This document shows, piece after piece, positions 52,034 to 61,250 of a stretch of DNA of 64,000 nucleotides. The DNA lies in the NCBI GenBank assembly GCA_012519205.1, contig JAAYQR010000019.1, positions 1-64,000 of the forward strand, written 5' to 3'. How positions within the stretch are numbered: the stretch's first letter is position 1; the number at the start of each line of letters is the position of its first letter. Below the pieces are notes generated by a model. It had not been told where the DNA came from. It searched no databases and was given only the letters and a program-made list of their open reading frames with translations. Position numbers and translations under genes: made by a program. Source of the DNA: Candidatus Epulonipiscium sp. (GTDB taxonomy: Bacteria > Bacillota > Clostridia > Lachnospirales > Defluviitaleaceae).

Positions 52034-54340
52034 AAATATCACTTTATTCTCAGACATTTTTATATAAACTGAACTGTTTCCAGTAATAGTCTCTCTAAGA
52101 TATAGTTCGGCAAGTTCATCTTCTATAAGCCTTTGAATCGTTCTTCTAAGGGGTCTTGCACCATACTTAGGATTATAACCTTTTTTAAGAATATAATCCT
52201 TAACTTCATCATCTATTTTAATTGTTATACCCTTTTGCCTTGCTTCAGTTATAATTTCTTTTAACATTAGGTCAATAATTTGTTTTAGCTCTTTTTTACT
52301 TAATTCTGTAAATATTACAATCTCATCAATCCGATTTAAAAATTCAGGACGAAACATTTCTTTTAGTGCATCATGAGTTTTTTCCTCTAATGCCGAGTAA
52401 TTATTTTTCTCAAAACCTATACCGTGCCCTTTTAAGCTGGTACCTGCATTAGAAGTCATAATAAGAATCGCATTTTCAAAATGAACAGTACGTCCTTGGC
52501 TATCTGTAAGCCTTCCATCCTCCAGTATCTGAAGAAGCATATTAAACACATCGGGATGGGCTTTTTCAATTTCATCTAGGAGTATTATGGAATAGGGCTG
52601 TCTTCTTATTTTTTCAGTTAATTGTCCCCCTTCATCATATCCAATGTATCCTGGTGGAGAACCAATAAGCTTAGATACCGTATGTTTTTCCATATACTCT
52701 GACATATCAATTCTGATCAAGGCCTCTTTGCTTCCGAATAATTCTATTGCTAGGGTTTTAACCAATTCAGTTTTTCCGACACCCGTGGGCCCCACAAAGA
52801 TAAAAGAGGAAGGTCTTTGGAGCTTTAAAAACCCTGAACGATTTCTACGTATTGTCCTTGATAGGTTTATAACAGCTTCATTTTGGCCAATAAGTCGTTT
52901 GTGGAGTCTATCTTCTAAGTTTAGAAGTTTCTTTGCTTCCATTTGGGTTATTTTTTGTACGGGAATTTTTGTCCAAGCTTCTATGATAAAGGCTATGTCT
53001 TCTACTGTGATGGAAACCTCATTACTTTCCTTTTCAATTTCTGATATCCTATTTTGAAGTTTACATTCTTCTACTTTATAATCCGCGGCCTTTTCATAAT
53101 CATCTCTTGATGCAGCATCTTCCTTTTTAATTTGGATAGAATTTAATTCTTTCTTTAAAGCCTCAAGCTCTACCAAGCCCTGATTTTTAAGATTAGCTCT
53201 TGAACCAGCTTCATCGATGATATCGATTGCTTTATCAGGGAGAAATCTATCAGTGATATATCTCTTTGACAGTTTAGCAGCTGTTTCAATTACTTCATCA
53301 GATATAGATATATTGTGATACTTCTCATAGTAATCTTTTATTCCCTTAATAATCTCTATGGTTTCTTCTACAGTAGGTTCTTCCACTAAAACCGGTTGAA
53401 AACGCCTTTCAAGGGCCGTGTCTTTTTCGATATATTTTCTATATTCTTCAATTGTAGTAGCGCCGATAACCTGGACTTCACCCTTGGCAAGGGCAGGTTT
53501 TAGTATATTAGCAGCATTCATAGCCCCACCTTCAGCGTTACCAGCCCCTATAATGTTATGGATTTCATCAATAACTAAAATAATATTTCCTGATTCCTTT
53601 GCCTCTTTAATAATAGCTTGCATTCTTCCCTCAAATTGCCCCCTGAATTGGGTTCCGGCAATTATCGAGGTTAAATCAAGAAGATATATCTCCGTATCAT
53701 ATAGCTTTAGTGGAACTTGTTTTTCCTTAATTCGCACAGCCAGCCCCTCAGCAATAGCAGTTTTACCCACCCCGGGTTCCCCTATAAGGATAGGATTGTT
53801 CTTGGCTCGCCGATTAAGGATTTGAATTACCCTATCTATTTCTCTATGACGTCCTATGATTCTATCTACAGCATTGTTTTCTGCTTTTTCAGTCAAGTTA
53901 GTACCATAGGAATCTAAATATTTTCTTTTCTTTCTCTTTTTTTCTTTAACCTTCTTTTCTGCAGTTGCATCAGTATTAGAATTATCTTTGGCTGAGGAAT
54001 TCGCTTTAGGAGAATCTGATGGTTGTACTTCTTCTTTGGGATTTCTTAATCCGGAAAAAGCATTATTAAGGAAACCTAAAAAAGGGTTTTGAGTATCTTC
54101 CATATCACCAAGATTTAATTCACCTATATCTATGTTTTCAAATATACTCCCCATTTGTTCATTAAGATTTTCTAAATCTTCTCCTGATAATCCAGTTTGT
54201 TGTATAATCTGATTTAAGGGACCAATACCTTGTTTTTTTGCACAAGGCATACAAAGACCTGTCATTTCCTGCTTACCATTTATCATATTAGGTATAAAAA
54301 CTACAGCAATATTTTTCTTGCATATAGAACATTTTATCAT
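52016..54340 (-). CDS. ClpE/ClpC-like AAA+ unfoldase with N-terminal zinc finger
   Basis: A 774-aa Hsp100 protein. An N-terminal zinc finger (CSIC at residues 3-6 and CMPC about 30 residues on) replaces the Clp_N repeats, as in ClpE. A charged Ser/Lys linker (about 100-145) follows. The first AAA domain has GEPGVGKTAIAEG and VIDEIHNIIGAG, and the middle region holds a UVR-like DDYEKAADYKVEE and a short coiled coil. The second AAA domain has GPTGVGKTELVK, IDMSEYMEKHTVSKLIGSPPGY and LLDEIEKAHPDVFN. Clp C-terminal sequence NPKYGARPLRR completes it. The start is the ATG at 54340. The GTG 9 nt upstream lies in the ribosome binding site. No CtsR operator is visible upstream. Confidence 0.9.
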   Translation of the reverse strand: MIKCSICKKNIAVVFIPNMINGKQEMTGLCMPCAKKQGIGPLNQIIQQTGLSGEDLENLNEQMGSIFENIDIGELNLGDMEDTQNPFLGFLNNAFSGLRNPKEEVQPSDSPKANSSAKDNSNTDATAEKKVKEKKRKKRKYLDSYGTNLTEKAENNAVDRIIGRHREIDRVIQILNRRAKNNPILIGEPGVGKTAIAEGLAVRIKEKQVPLKLYDTEIYLLDLTSIIAGTQFRGQFEGRMQAIIKEAKESGNIILVIDEIHNIIGAGNAEGGAMNAANILKPALAKGEVQVIGATTIEEYRKYIEKDTALERRFQPVLVEEPTVEETIEIIKGIKDYYEKYHNISISDEVIETAAKLSKRYITDRFLPDKAIDIIDEAGSRANLKNQGLVELEALKKELNSIQIKKEDAASRDDYEKAADYKVEECKLQNRISEIEKESNEVSITVEDIAFIIEAWTKIPVQKITQMEAKKLLNLEDRLHKRLIGQNEAVINLSRTIRRNRSGFLKLQRPSSFIFVGPTGVGKTELVKTLAIELFGSKEALIRIDMSEYMEKHTVSKLIGSPPGYIGYDEGGQLTEKIRRQPYSIILLDEIEKAHPDVFNMLLQILEDGRLTDSQGRTVHFENAILIMTSNAGTSLKGHGIGFEKNNYSALEEKTHDALKEMFRPEFLNRIDEIVIFTELSKKELKQIIDLMLKEIITEARQKGITIKIDDEVKDYILKKGYNPKYGARPLRRTIQRLIEDELAELYLRETITGNSSVYIKMSENKVIFETPIN

Positions 54341-54533
54341 TAATATCACTCCATATTTATTAACTAAAAAACTTATTTAATTAGTATAGCATTTTTCAAG
54401 AAATAAAGGTAGGAGTAAAAATGCATATGAATTATGCAATTAATGCATAAATAGTATAGATTTTTCAATATATATATTGTATCATAATAATGTTCCAAAG
54501 TTTTCCAAAACACTATTACCTTGGGGAGATATA

Positions 54534-56039
54534 ATGGTTATAAATTATAATGAAGTTATTGTGAGTAGTGAACCCGAAAAAAAAATTCTTCAATATATTT
54601 CTAAAATCAGTAATAATACCGTATGGGAAGGGATTGCTGTCCTAAAGGAAGAGCTTAAAATAGATATTGATAATTATGTTAGACATATATATTATCTAGA
54701 TATAGAATTGATGATATTCATCGGAGCATTAGAAATCATAAGTGGGAAAAAGATATGTCAGATATACGCCAAGGCTTTTAGAGCTTCTATTTTAAAACAG
54801 TATGACGGGGAGATTATAAGAGAGAGGATTATAAAGGATTTATGCATAAGACTAAATGTCTCCAGTGATTTTCTAATCAGCGTACTCCATCAATTTTATT
54901 ACTATGCTCAAAGTTTAGAATGGATATTAAATTATAAGAAAAAGGATGATATAAAAAATCCTAAGGAAAAAAAGCACTATCTAGGAGCAATATTTATTGT
55001 AATCTTTGCTGTGATCCTTACAATTAATATATTCCCTAATTATAGAATTCCGACCATGGGCATGGATACAAAATATATTCTAGAAGTTAGGGGTTTGACT
55101 CTTAAATATATGTTGATTTCAACTGCCGGTGAAATTTATGACATTAATGAAAGGATAAAAGAGGAACAATCCCTTTATTATAAATCCTATGGCAGCGAAG
55201 TATACAATCATTATAAATGGATAAAAAACACATATAGTAATATGTCTCAAGATATGAAAAGCCATTTGGCAACTTTGTATAAAAGTGGGACTAATGAAGG
55301 GAAATATATTTATTTGTTAGCAGGTTTAGAAGATGGTGCGGATATAAATCAAATAATCCGTACCATAAAATCAAGCAATATCGAATTAAGAGAAAAGAAG
55401 GCAGCGGAGGAGTTTTATCCTTATTTTTATGAGGAATACTTGAAAGAATATATTAAGATCAATGGGTATAAGTATGAGAGATATGCTTTGGAATTAAATA
55501 ATCAACTCCAGCAAGAAAAGCCAGATATATTAGGGTTTATTGAGGAAACTTCAGGAATTACATACGATAAAAAATACAAACCCATACTTTATTACACAAT
55601 GCGGCCTGGAAATGCATGGGGTTTTACCCATAAAGACCATTACATATCTCTTATCCCGTGCACTGAAAGTGAATATGTAGATTTATTCTATATCCCCTAT
55701 CATGAATATAGTCATGGCATCTTTAAAACGATTACCCATGAAGAAGAATTCAAAAAAATAGCGGATAAGTTAAAAAACAATACAGTATTATATAATTCTT
55801 GGAACAACGGATACTATAATGATTACTATACTTGGGAAGGATGGTGCGAAGATAATTTAGTAGAGGGTTTTGCAATGTATCTGGATTACAAAGCAAGGGA
55901 TAAAAAGCCCAATCCTAAAATATCTATAAGACCCTACGACAAAAGGTACTTTAATTACTTGGTTGAAAATAGATTTAATCCCAGTACAACGAGTTTGAGG
56001 AATATTACTATTAAATTTCTAGAAGAGATAGCAAACTAA
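54534..56039 (+). CDS. Membrane-anchored HExxH metalloprotease-like protein
   Basis: A 501-aa protein I cannot assign to a named family. Residues 1-148 are a cytoplasmic helical domain, one membrane segment is at about 149-167, and about 330 residues lie outside. The zinc motif is H390-E-Y-S-H394, in YIPYHEYSHGIF. A likely third ligand is E444 in NLVEGFAMYLDY, about 50 residues on, as in gluzincins of the DUF2268 type. An NSWNNGYYND segment and W434-E-G-W follow the motif. GGGGAG lies 5 nt before the ATG at 54534. It abuts the convergent gene without any spacer. Confidence 0.75.
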   Translation: MVINYNEVIVSSEPEKKILQYISKISNNTVWEGIAVLKEELKIDIDNYVRHIYYLDIELMIFIGALEIISGKKICQIYAKAFRASILKQYDGEIIRERIIKDLCIRLNVSSDFLISVLHQFYYYAQSLEWILNYKKKDDIKNPKEKKHYLGAIFIVIFAVILTINIFPNYRIPTMGMDTKYILEVRGLTLKYMLISTAGEIYDINERIKEEQSLYYKSYGSEVYNHYKWIKNTYSNMSQDMKSHLATLYKSGTNEGKYIYLLAGLEDGADINQIIRTIKSSNIELREKKAAEEFYPYFYEEYLKEYIKINGYKYERYALELNNQLQQEKPDILGFIEETSGITYDKKYKPILYYTMRPGNAWGFTHKDHYISLIPCTESEYVDLFYIPYHEYSHGIFKTITHEEEFKKIADKLKNNTVLYNSWNNGYYNDYYTWEGWCEDNLVEGFAMYLDYKARDKKPNPKISIRPYDKRYFNYLVENRFNPSTTSLRNITIKFLEEIAN

Positions 56040-56660
56040 TTATCCACCTAGGGTTATGTCTTGACCCTGATACCAGGATAATGCTTTAATTAAATGATTC
56101 TTATTAAAATCAGGCCAAAAATCATCGATAACGTAAAAGTCGGCGTAAACGGATTGAATAGGTAAAAATCCACTAAGTCTGCGTCTTCCACCCCAACGAA
56201 TGATTAAATCCATTCGAGGAATGGTATTAGAAGCATTATTGGATAAATCCCATTGCCATCCGTAATTTACTAGGAAATTAATATTTATAAGACCTTTGCC
56301 AAATAGAATACGTTTATTAGCAAATGGAAGGAGTTCCTTTGGGAAAAGGGGAGAGGTTGCATTGCCAATAACAAGTAAATTAGCATCTTTATTAGCTAGT
56401 TTTATTACTGCATCAACACAGGCTTTTTGAAAAGATTCAGTTTGAATAGCAGGGCGTTTTGTATTATCTTGGGTAAAACCATAAAATGTTATTTCTCTGA
56501 CTCCATACTCTAAACACAGATTGTAAAGCTCGAAACCGGGTCCAATGCCATAGATATAACCTTCATGTTTTTCTTTATTATGTGATAATGCCCATCTGCG
56601 GTTTCCATCAGGAATAATCCCTATATGTTTAGGAATTCTTTTAAACTCGATATTTGCCAT
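56040..56660 (-). CDS. Divergent cis-prenyltransferase (UppS-like)
   Basis: A 206-aa protein of the undecaprenyl-diphosphate-synthase family, shorter than the usual 240-250. The diphosphate-binding HIGIIPDGNRRWA (Asp18) and the C-terminal RWGGRRRLSGFLPIQS followed by VYADFYVIDDFWPDF are preserved. Two usual features differ: RxGGE(H/Q)R reads RWGGRRR, losing the Glu, and the AYAE(L/F)Y metal-site Glu is replaced by Asp174. The usual AGH after the first motif is not seen. It could be a shorter-chain synthase or a degraded one. The start is the ATG at 56660 behind GAAGG. It is not next to cdsA or dxr, so it is not the housekeeping operon copy. Confidence 0.8.
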   Translation of the reverse strand: MANIEFKRIPKHIGIIPDGNRRWALSHNKEKHEGYIYGIGPGFELYNLCLEYGVREITFYGFTQDNTKRPAIQTESFQKACVDAVIKLANKDANLLVIGNATSPLFPKELLPFANKRILFGKGLININFLVNYGWQWDLSNNASNTIPRMDLIIRWGGRRRLSGFLPIQSVYADFYVIDDFWPDFNKNHLIKALSWYQGQDITLGG

Positions 56661-56751
56661 TATGTACCTTCTTTCTTTTATTAAATGTATTAAGATAATG
56701 CCCATTTAGAATTTTTACCAAGATAAGGGTTATATATTCATATAAGAAAGG

Positions 56752-56783
56752 AAAACATATCAATTAAATTGATATGTTTTTTT
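56752..56783. terminator. Hairpin between divergent cis-prenyltransferase and activase genes
   Basis: AAAACATATCAATT (56752-56765) pairs with AATTGATATGTTTT (56767-56780) and T continues on the + strand. A terminator is unexpected between divergent genes. It would stop transcription from the metalloprotease gene reading through antisense. Confidence 0.7.
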
Positions 56784-56850
56784 CCTTATGTTTTAAATGG
56801 GGTAGTAATGGATATAATTTATTTGAAAACGAAAGAATGGAGGAAGAACA

Positions 56851-59800
56851 TTGAAATCTTTAGGTTTATGTGTTGGAGCTTCTAGTATAGGATATGTTAT
56901 TTTAGAAAAAGGTTATGAAATCATTAATATTTTAGAACAAAAATTGATACCCCATGAGGGGAATCCAAGGCGGGTTATTGAAGAAATAATACATTTGGAT
57001 AAATTCAAGTCTATAGATAAGGTTACAATTACCGGAAGAAAGTTTAGAAATATGATTGATGCCTCCTCTATATCAGAGCCTGAGGCGATAGAATATGCCT
57101 ATGAATATATGGCAGGTATTAATTCAGGATTAAAGGAAGCCAAACTTATCGTAAGTGGCGGTGGGGAAACCTTTTTAGCCTATGAGCTAGATAAAAACGG
57201 GAAAATAATAAATGTTTATACTGGCAATAAATGTGCTTCAGGCACGGGTGAATTTTTTTTGCAGCAGCTTAAAAGAATGGATATAAAAATAGATGATGCA
57301 ATATCAAAGGCTGATTTGGATAATCCTTATAAGGTGGCAGGTAGATGCTCTGTTTTTTGTAAGAGCGATTGCACCCATGCCTTAAATAAGGGAGTAGAAA
57401 AATCAAAAGTAGTAGCTGGTCTATGTCAGATGATGGCTGATAAAATCGTTGAACTTCTAAAGAAAACTTCCAATGATAAAGTAATCTTAATAGGAGGTAC
57501 CTCTAGAAATTCGGTTATGCTCCATTATCTAAAGCAAAAAATAGCTCAAGTTATTATACCAGATTATGCTCGAACCTTTGAAGCACTTGGGGCATCCCTA
57601 TGGGGACTTACCCACGAAACCAAAAAAATAGATATAGATAAGGAATGGTGTGCTTATCACAAAAGCTCCTTTTCTTTTCACCCCCAATTAAAAGACTTCA
57701 AAGAACAGGTAGTTTTTAAAACAGCTAATAGAAAAACTGCGAGGGCAGAAGACAGATGCATTATTGGTTTAGATGTAGGTTCGACTACTACAAAAGCTGT
57801 AATTTTGCGTACAGAAGATGATGCAGTGCTCTCTTCTTGCTATCTTAGAACTAATGGAGACCCTATTGGGGCTGCAAGAGAATGTTATAGAAATCTTAGC
57901 AAAGATATAACTTCCCCCATAAAAATCATTGGATTGGGAGTGACAGGTTCAGGGAGGCAAATTGCAGCCCTTCATGCCCTTACCCCAGGAGTGGTCAATG
58001 AAATTATTGCCCATGCCAATGGTGCTGTATACTTTGATTCCGAAGTAGATACTATTTTTGAAATTGGAGGGCAGGATGCTAAATACACATACATTACCAA
58101 TGGTGTTCCCTCTGATTATGCTATGAATGAAGCATGTTCGGCAGGAACAGGTTCCTTTCTCGAGGAAGCTGCTAAGGAATCTTTATACATTAGTACGACT
58201 GAAATAGGAGATATAGCTCTAAAAAGTTCCAACCCCCCCAATTTCAATGATCAGTGTGCGGCCTTTATAAGCAGTGATATTAAAAACGCTATTCAAGAAG
58301 GCATTGGTGTAAATGATATTGCGGCAGGTTTGGTGTATTCCATATGCATGAATTATATAAATAGGGTGAAAGGAAACAGGGCTGTAGGTAATAAGATATT
58401 TATGCAGGGAGGGGTATGTTATAACAAGGCAGTCCCCATAGCTATGGCAGCTCTAACTGGTAAAAAAATCATTATTCCCCCTGAGCCCGGGCTTATAGGA
58501 GCCTTTGGAGTTGCTCTAAATATCAAGGAAAAGTTACGCCTCAATCTCCTAAAGCCTATGGAGTTTGATTTAGAAGAGTTATCAAATAGAGAGGTAAGTT
58601 ATAAGGAATCTTTTGTATGTGCAGGAGGAAAAGAAAAGTGTGGCAGAAAGTGTAATATTAGAAGAATAGAAATACAAAACAAAGTCTACCCATTTGGTGG
58701 GGCCTGTAACAAATACTATAATATGGTCTATCATAAAAATAAAAATGAGATATCACAACTAAATCTAGTTGATCTAAGAGAAAAGATGATATTCGAGAAA
58801 TATGCTAGAGAAAGAGCTATAAGGGTTGCTTCTAGGCAAAACTGGACTCTAGGGATTAGTAGATCATTATTAACAAATACTTTTTTTCCTTTATATTATC
58901 AATTTTTTTATGGTTTGGGTTTTGATATCATATGTAGTGAAAAGGTAGAAGAAAAGGGAACTGAAAGAAAATCTGCAGCCTTTTGTTATCCAGCCGAAAT
59001 ATCCCATGGCTCTATTCAAAATTTAATTGAAAAAAATCCAGATATATATTTTTTACCCCATGTAAAATCCCTAGAAATTAAAAATGGTCTTTCTGCCAGT
59101 GTGACCTGCCCCTTTGTACAGGGTGAACCTTATTATATAAAATCGACTTTTGATGAACTAGATGGTAAGATTGTATTAAGTCCGGTACTAGACTTTGCTA
59201 GGGGATACGATTATATTAGAGATGTATTTATAAAGATTGCCAAATCTTTAAATATAGATGCGAGAATTGCTAGGAAGTCTTTTGAACTTGCCATACAGGC
59301 TCAAAGGGCATTCCACGAAGAATGCAAAAAAATAGGAAAAAAAGTATTGCAAGAACTAGAAGAGGATGAAGATAGGGTGGGTTTTGTATTATTCGGACGC
59401 CCTTACAATGCCTTTACTAAGTGGGGGAATATGGGGATACCCCATAAATTTGCCACGAGGGATTATATTTTAATTCCATATGATTTTTTACCAATTGATG
59501 AAGAAAAAAGCGGAGAAAACATGTATTGGGCTATGGGGCAGCTTATCTTAAAAGGTGCAAGAAAAATAAAAAAGAATCCCAAATTATTTGGAGTATACAT
59601 CACCAATTTTAGCTGTGGACCGGATTCGTTTTTGATAGATTACTTTAGGGACATAATGAGTAAAAAACCTTCCTTAATTCTCGAGTTGGATAGTCATACA
59701 GCAGATGCAGGAATCGATACAAGAATAGAGGCATTTATCGATGTAGTAAAGAGCTATAGGCAAATTGAAAAGCTAAAATCTCAAGATATAAGGAATGATT

Positions 59801-61155
59801 TTAGTCCCGCTTTTATAGAGATGAAAAATAATTTGCTGGAGATTATAGATTCTAAAGGTAATAGACATAAATTAAAGGATAAAAATGTTCATGTACTTAT
59901 TCCTTCTATGGGAGAAATGGGCTCAGAACTCCTAGCTGCTACTTTTAGACATGTAGGGGTTAGGGCGACAGCTGTTACTGAACCGAAGGAAGAAGAACTA
60001 AAACTAGGTCGTGGTCTTTCCACCTGTAAAGAATGTCTACCTCTTCAGCTAACAATAGGAAGTTTGATAAAATATCTCCAAAAGAGAAATAATACAAATG
60101 AAATATTAGTTTATTTTATGCCTAATACTTCCGGTCCTTGTCGGTTTGGACAATACAGTGTTTTAATAAAAAACTTAATTTCCAAGCTAAAACTAGAAAA
60201 TGTTGTTGTTTTTTCCCTGAATTCTGAAAATGGGTATGCAGGTCTTGGGGTGGATTTTGTATTAAGAGCATGGCATTCGGTAATTATTTCAGATATTTTA
60301 GAAGAAATCAGAAGTGCTATATTAGTCTTGTCAAAAGATAAGGAAGAGGATATGAAGATTTTTAATGAAATATGTAAAGATATAATTAGAAGTGCTCAAA
60401 AGGATCCATGGAAAGGCCTAAAAGATACTTTGGAGGATTCTGCGAGAAGGCTAAAAACAATCAAGACGAAGATTCCCTTAAAAGAAGCAAAAAAGATAGC
60501 CCTAATAGGAGAGATATACGTAAGAAGAGATCGTTTCTCGAGAAAAAGGTTAGTAGAAAAACTTGCTAAAAAAGATATAATAGTAAAAATTGCACCTATT
60601 GCCGAATGGATTTATTATTGCGATTATATACAAAAAAATAGATTTAACCTTAATTCAACGTTGAAAGATAGAATCAGCGTTCAAGTCCAAGGATTTTTTA
60701 AAAATCAATACGAAAAGATAATCAAAGGAATATTCTCAAAATCGGGATTATATGAATACAAGGTAATCGAAGTAGATAAAATGATATCAAACGTATCGGA
60801 TATAATTTATCCTGCCTTAACGGGAGAAGCTATTCTTACGATTGCCTCGGCTATCGATGAAATGGTGGATGAGGTTTCGGGGGTTATATCTATTGGTCCT
60901 TTCGGATGCATGCCTAGCAGAATTGCAGAGGCAATAATTGGTTGCAAGATAAATGATAAAAAAATGACGACATCTCATGATTTAATGCTAACACAGAAAG
61001 TTATGGAAAAACATCCGTCTCTCCCCTTCCTACCCATAGAAACCGATGGTAATGTATTCCCGCAAATTATAGAAGCAAGGCTTGAGACCTTTTGTCTGCA
61101 AGTAGAAAGACTTCACAATACGATACAGACTACTAAAGGTGAAGTAATATCATAA
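56851..61155 (+). CDS. 2-Hydroxyacyl-CoA dehydratase activase, giant fused form
   Basis: A 1434-aa protein starting at TTG with GGAGG 7 nt upstream. It has two ASKHA ATPase domains: the first (about residues 1-265) with GASSIGYVILEKG, VSGGGETFLAYE, KCASGTGEFF and GRCSVFCKSDC, and the second (about 303-560) with IGLDVGSTTTKAV, GVTGSGRQIAALHAL, GGQDAKYTYI, EACSAGTGSFLEEAA and FNDQCAAFISSD. A Cys-rich linker (CGRKCNIRR) and a DUF2229/HgdB-like region (about 640-1420, SCGPDSFL, NTSGPCRFGQ) follow. Activases use ATP to drive one electron into a radical dehydratase. No dehydratase genes are near, so the partner is unknown. It precedes typA by 95 nt. Confidence 0.88.
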   Translation: MKSLGLCVGASSIGYVILEKGYEIINILEQKLIPHEGNPRRVIEEIIHLDKFKSIDKVTITGRKFRNMIDASSISEPEAIEYAYEYMAGINSGLKEAKLIVSGGGETFLAYELDKNGKIINVYTGNKCASGTGEFFLQQLKRMDIKIDDAISKADLDNPYKVAGRCSVFCKSDCTHALNKGVEKSKVVAGLCQMMADKIVELLKKTSNDKVILIGGTSRNSVMLHYLKQKIAQVIIPDYARTFEALGASLWGLTHETKKIDIDKEWCAYHKSSFSFHPQLKDFKEQVVFKTANRKTARAEDRCIIGLDVGSTTTKAVILRTEDDAVLSSCYLRTNGDPIGAARECYRNLSKDITSPIKIIGLGVTGSGRQIAALHALTPGVVNEIIAHANGAVYFDSEVDTIFEIGGQDAKYTYITNGVPSDYAMNEACSAGTGSFLEEAAKESLYISTTEIGDIALKSSNPPNFNDQCAAFISSDIKNAIQEGIGVNDIAAGLVYSICMNYINRVKGNRAVGNKIFMQGGVCYNKAVPIAMAALTGKKIIIPPEPGLIGAFGVALNIKEKLRLNLLKPMEFDLEELSNREVSYKESFVCAGGKEKCGRKCNIRRIEIQNKVYPFGGACNKYYNMVYHKNKNEISQLNLVDLREKMIFEKYARERAIRVASRQNWTLGISRSLLTNTFFPLYYQFFYGLGFDIICSEKVEEKGTERKSAAFCYPAEISHGSIQNLIEKNPDIYFLPHVKSLEIKNGLSASVTCPFVQGEPYYIKSTFDELDGKIVLSPVLDFARGYDYIRDVFIKIAKSLNIDARIARKSFELAIQAQRAFHEECKKIGKKVLQELEEDEDRVGFVLFGRPYNAFTKWGNMGIPHKFATRDYILIPYDFLPIDEEKSGENMYWAMGQLILKGARKIKKNPKLFGVYITNFSCGPDSFLIDYFRDIMSKKPSLILELDSHTADAGIDTRIEAFIDVVKSYRQIEKLKSQDIRNDFSPAFIEMKNNLLEIIDSKGNRHKLKDKNVHVLIPSMGEMGSELLAATFRHVGVRATAVTEPKEEELKLGRGLSTCKECLPLQLTIGSLIKYLQKRNNTNEILVYFMPNTSGPCRFGQYSVLIKNLISKLKLENVVVFSLNSENGYAGLGVDFVLRAWHSVIISDILEEIRSAILVLSKDKEEDMKIFNEICKDIIRSAQKDPWKGLKDTLEDSARRLKTIKTKIPLKEAKKIALIGEIYVRRDRFSRKRLVEKLAKKDIIVKIAPIAEWIYYCDYIQKNRFNLNSTLKDRISVQVQGFFKNQYEKIIKGIFSKSGLYEYKVIEVDKMISNVSDIIYPALTGEAILTIASAIDEMVDEVSGVISIGPFGCMPSRIAEAIIGCKINDKKMTTSHDLMLTQKVMEKHPSLPFLPIETDGNVFPQIIEARLETFCLQVERLHNTIQTTKGEVIS

Positions 61156-61250
61156 GTATGACTCTAAATAAATCTTTTTCTTTAACCTATTTTATGATAC
61201 AATAGCTTAGTTCAGACAAAATTTTGCAAAAACAGAAAGTAGGAAAAAAA

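Noticed and set aside
54341-54533. CtsR or CIRCE heat-shock operator before the ClpE-like gene
   Set aside because: Neither the CtsR heptad repeats nor a CIRCE inverted repeat is visible in either orientation.
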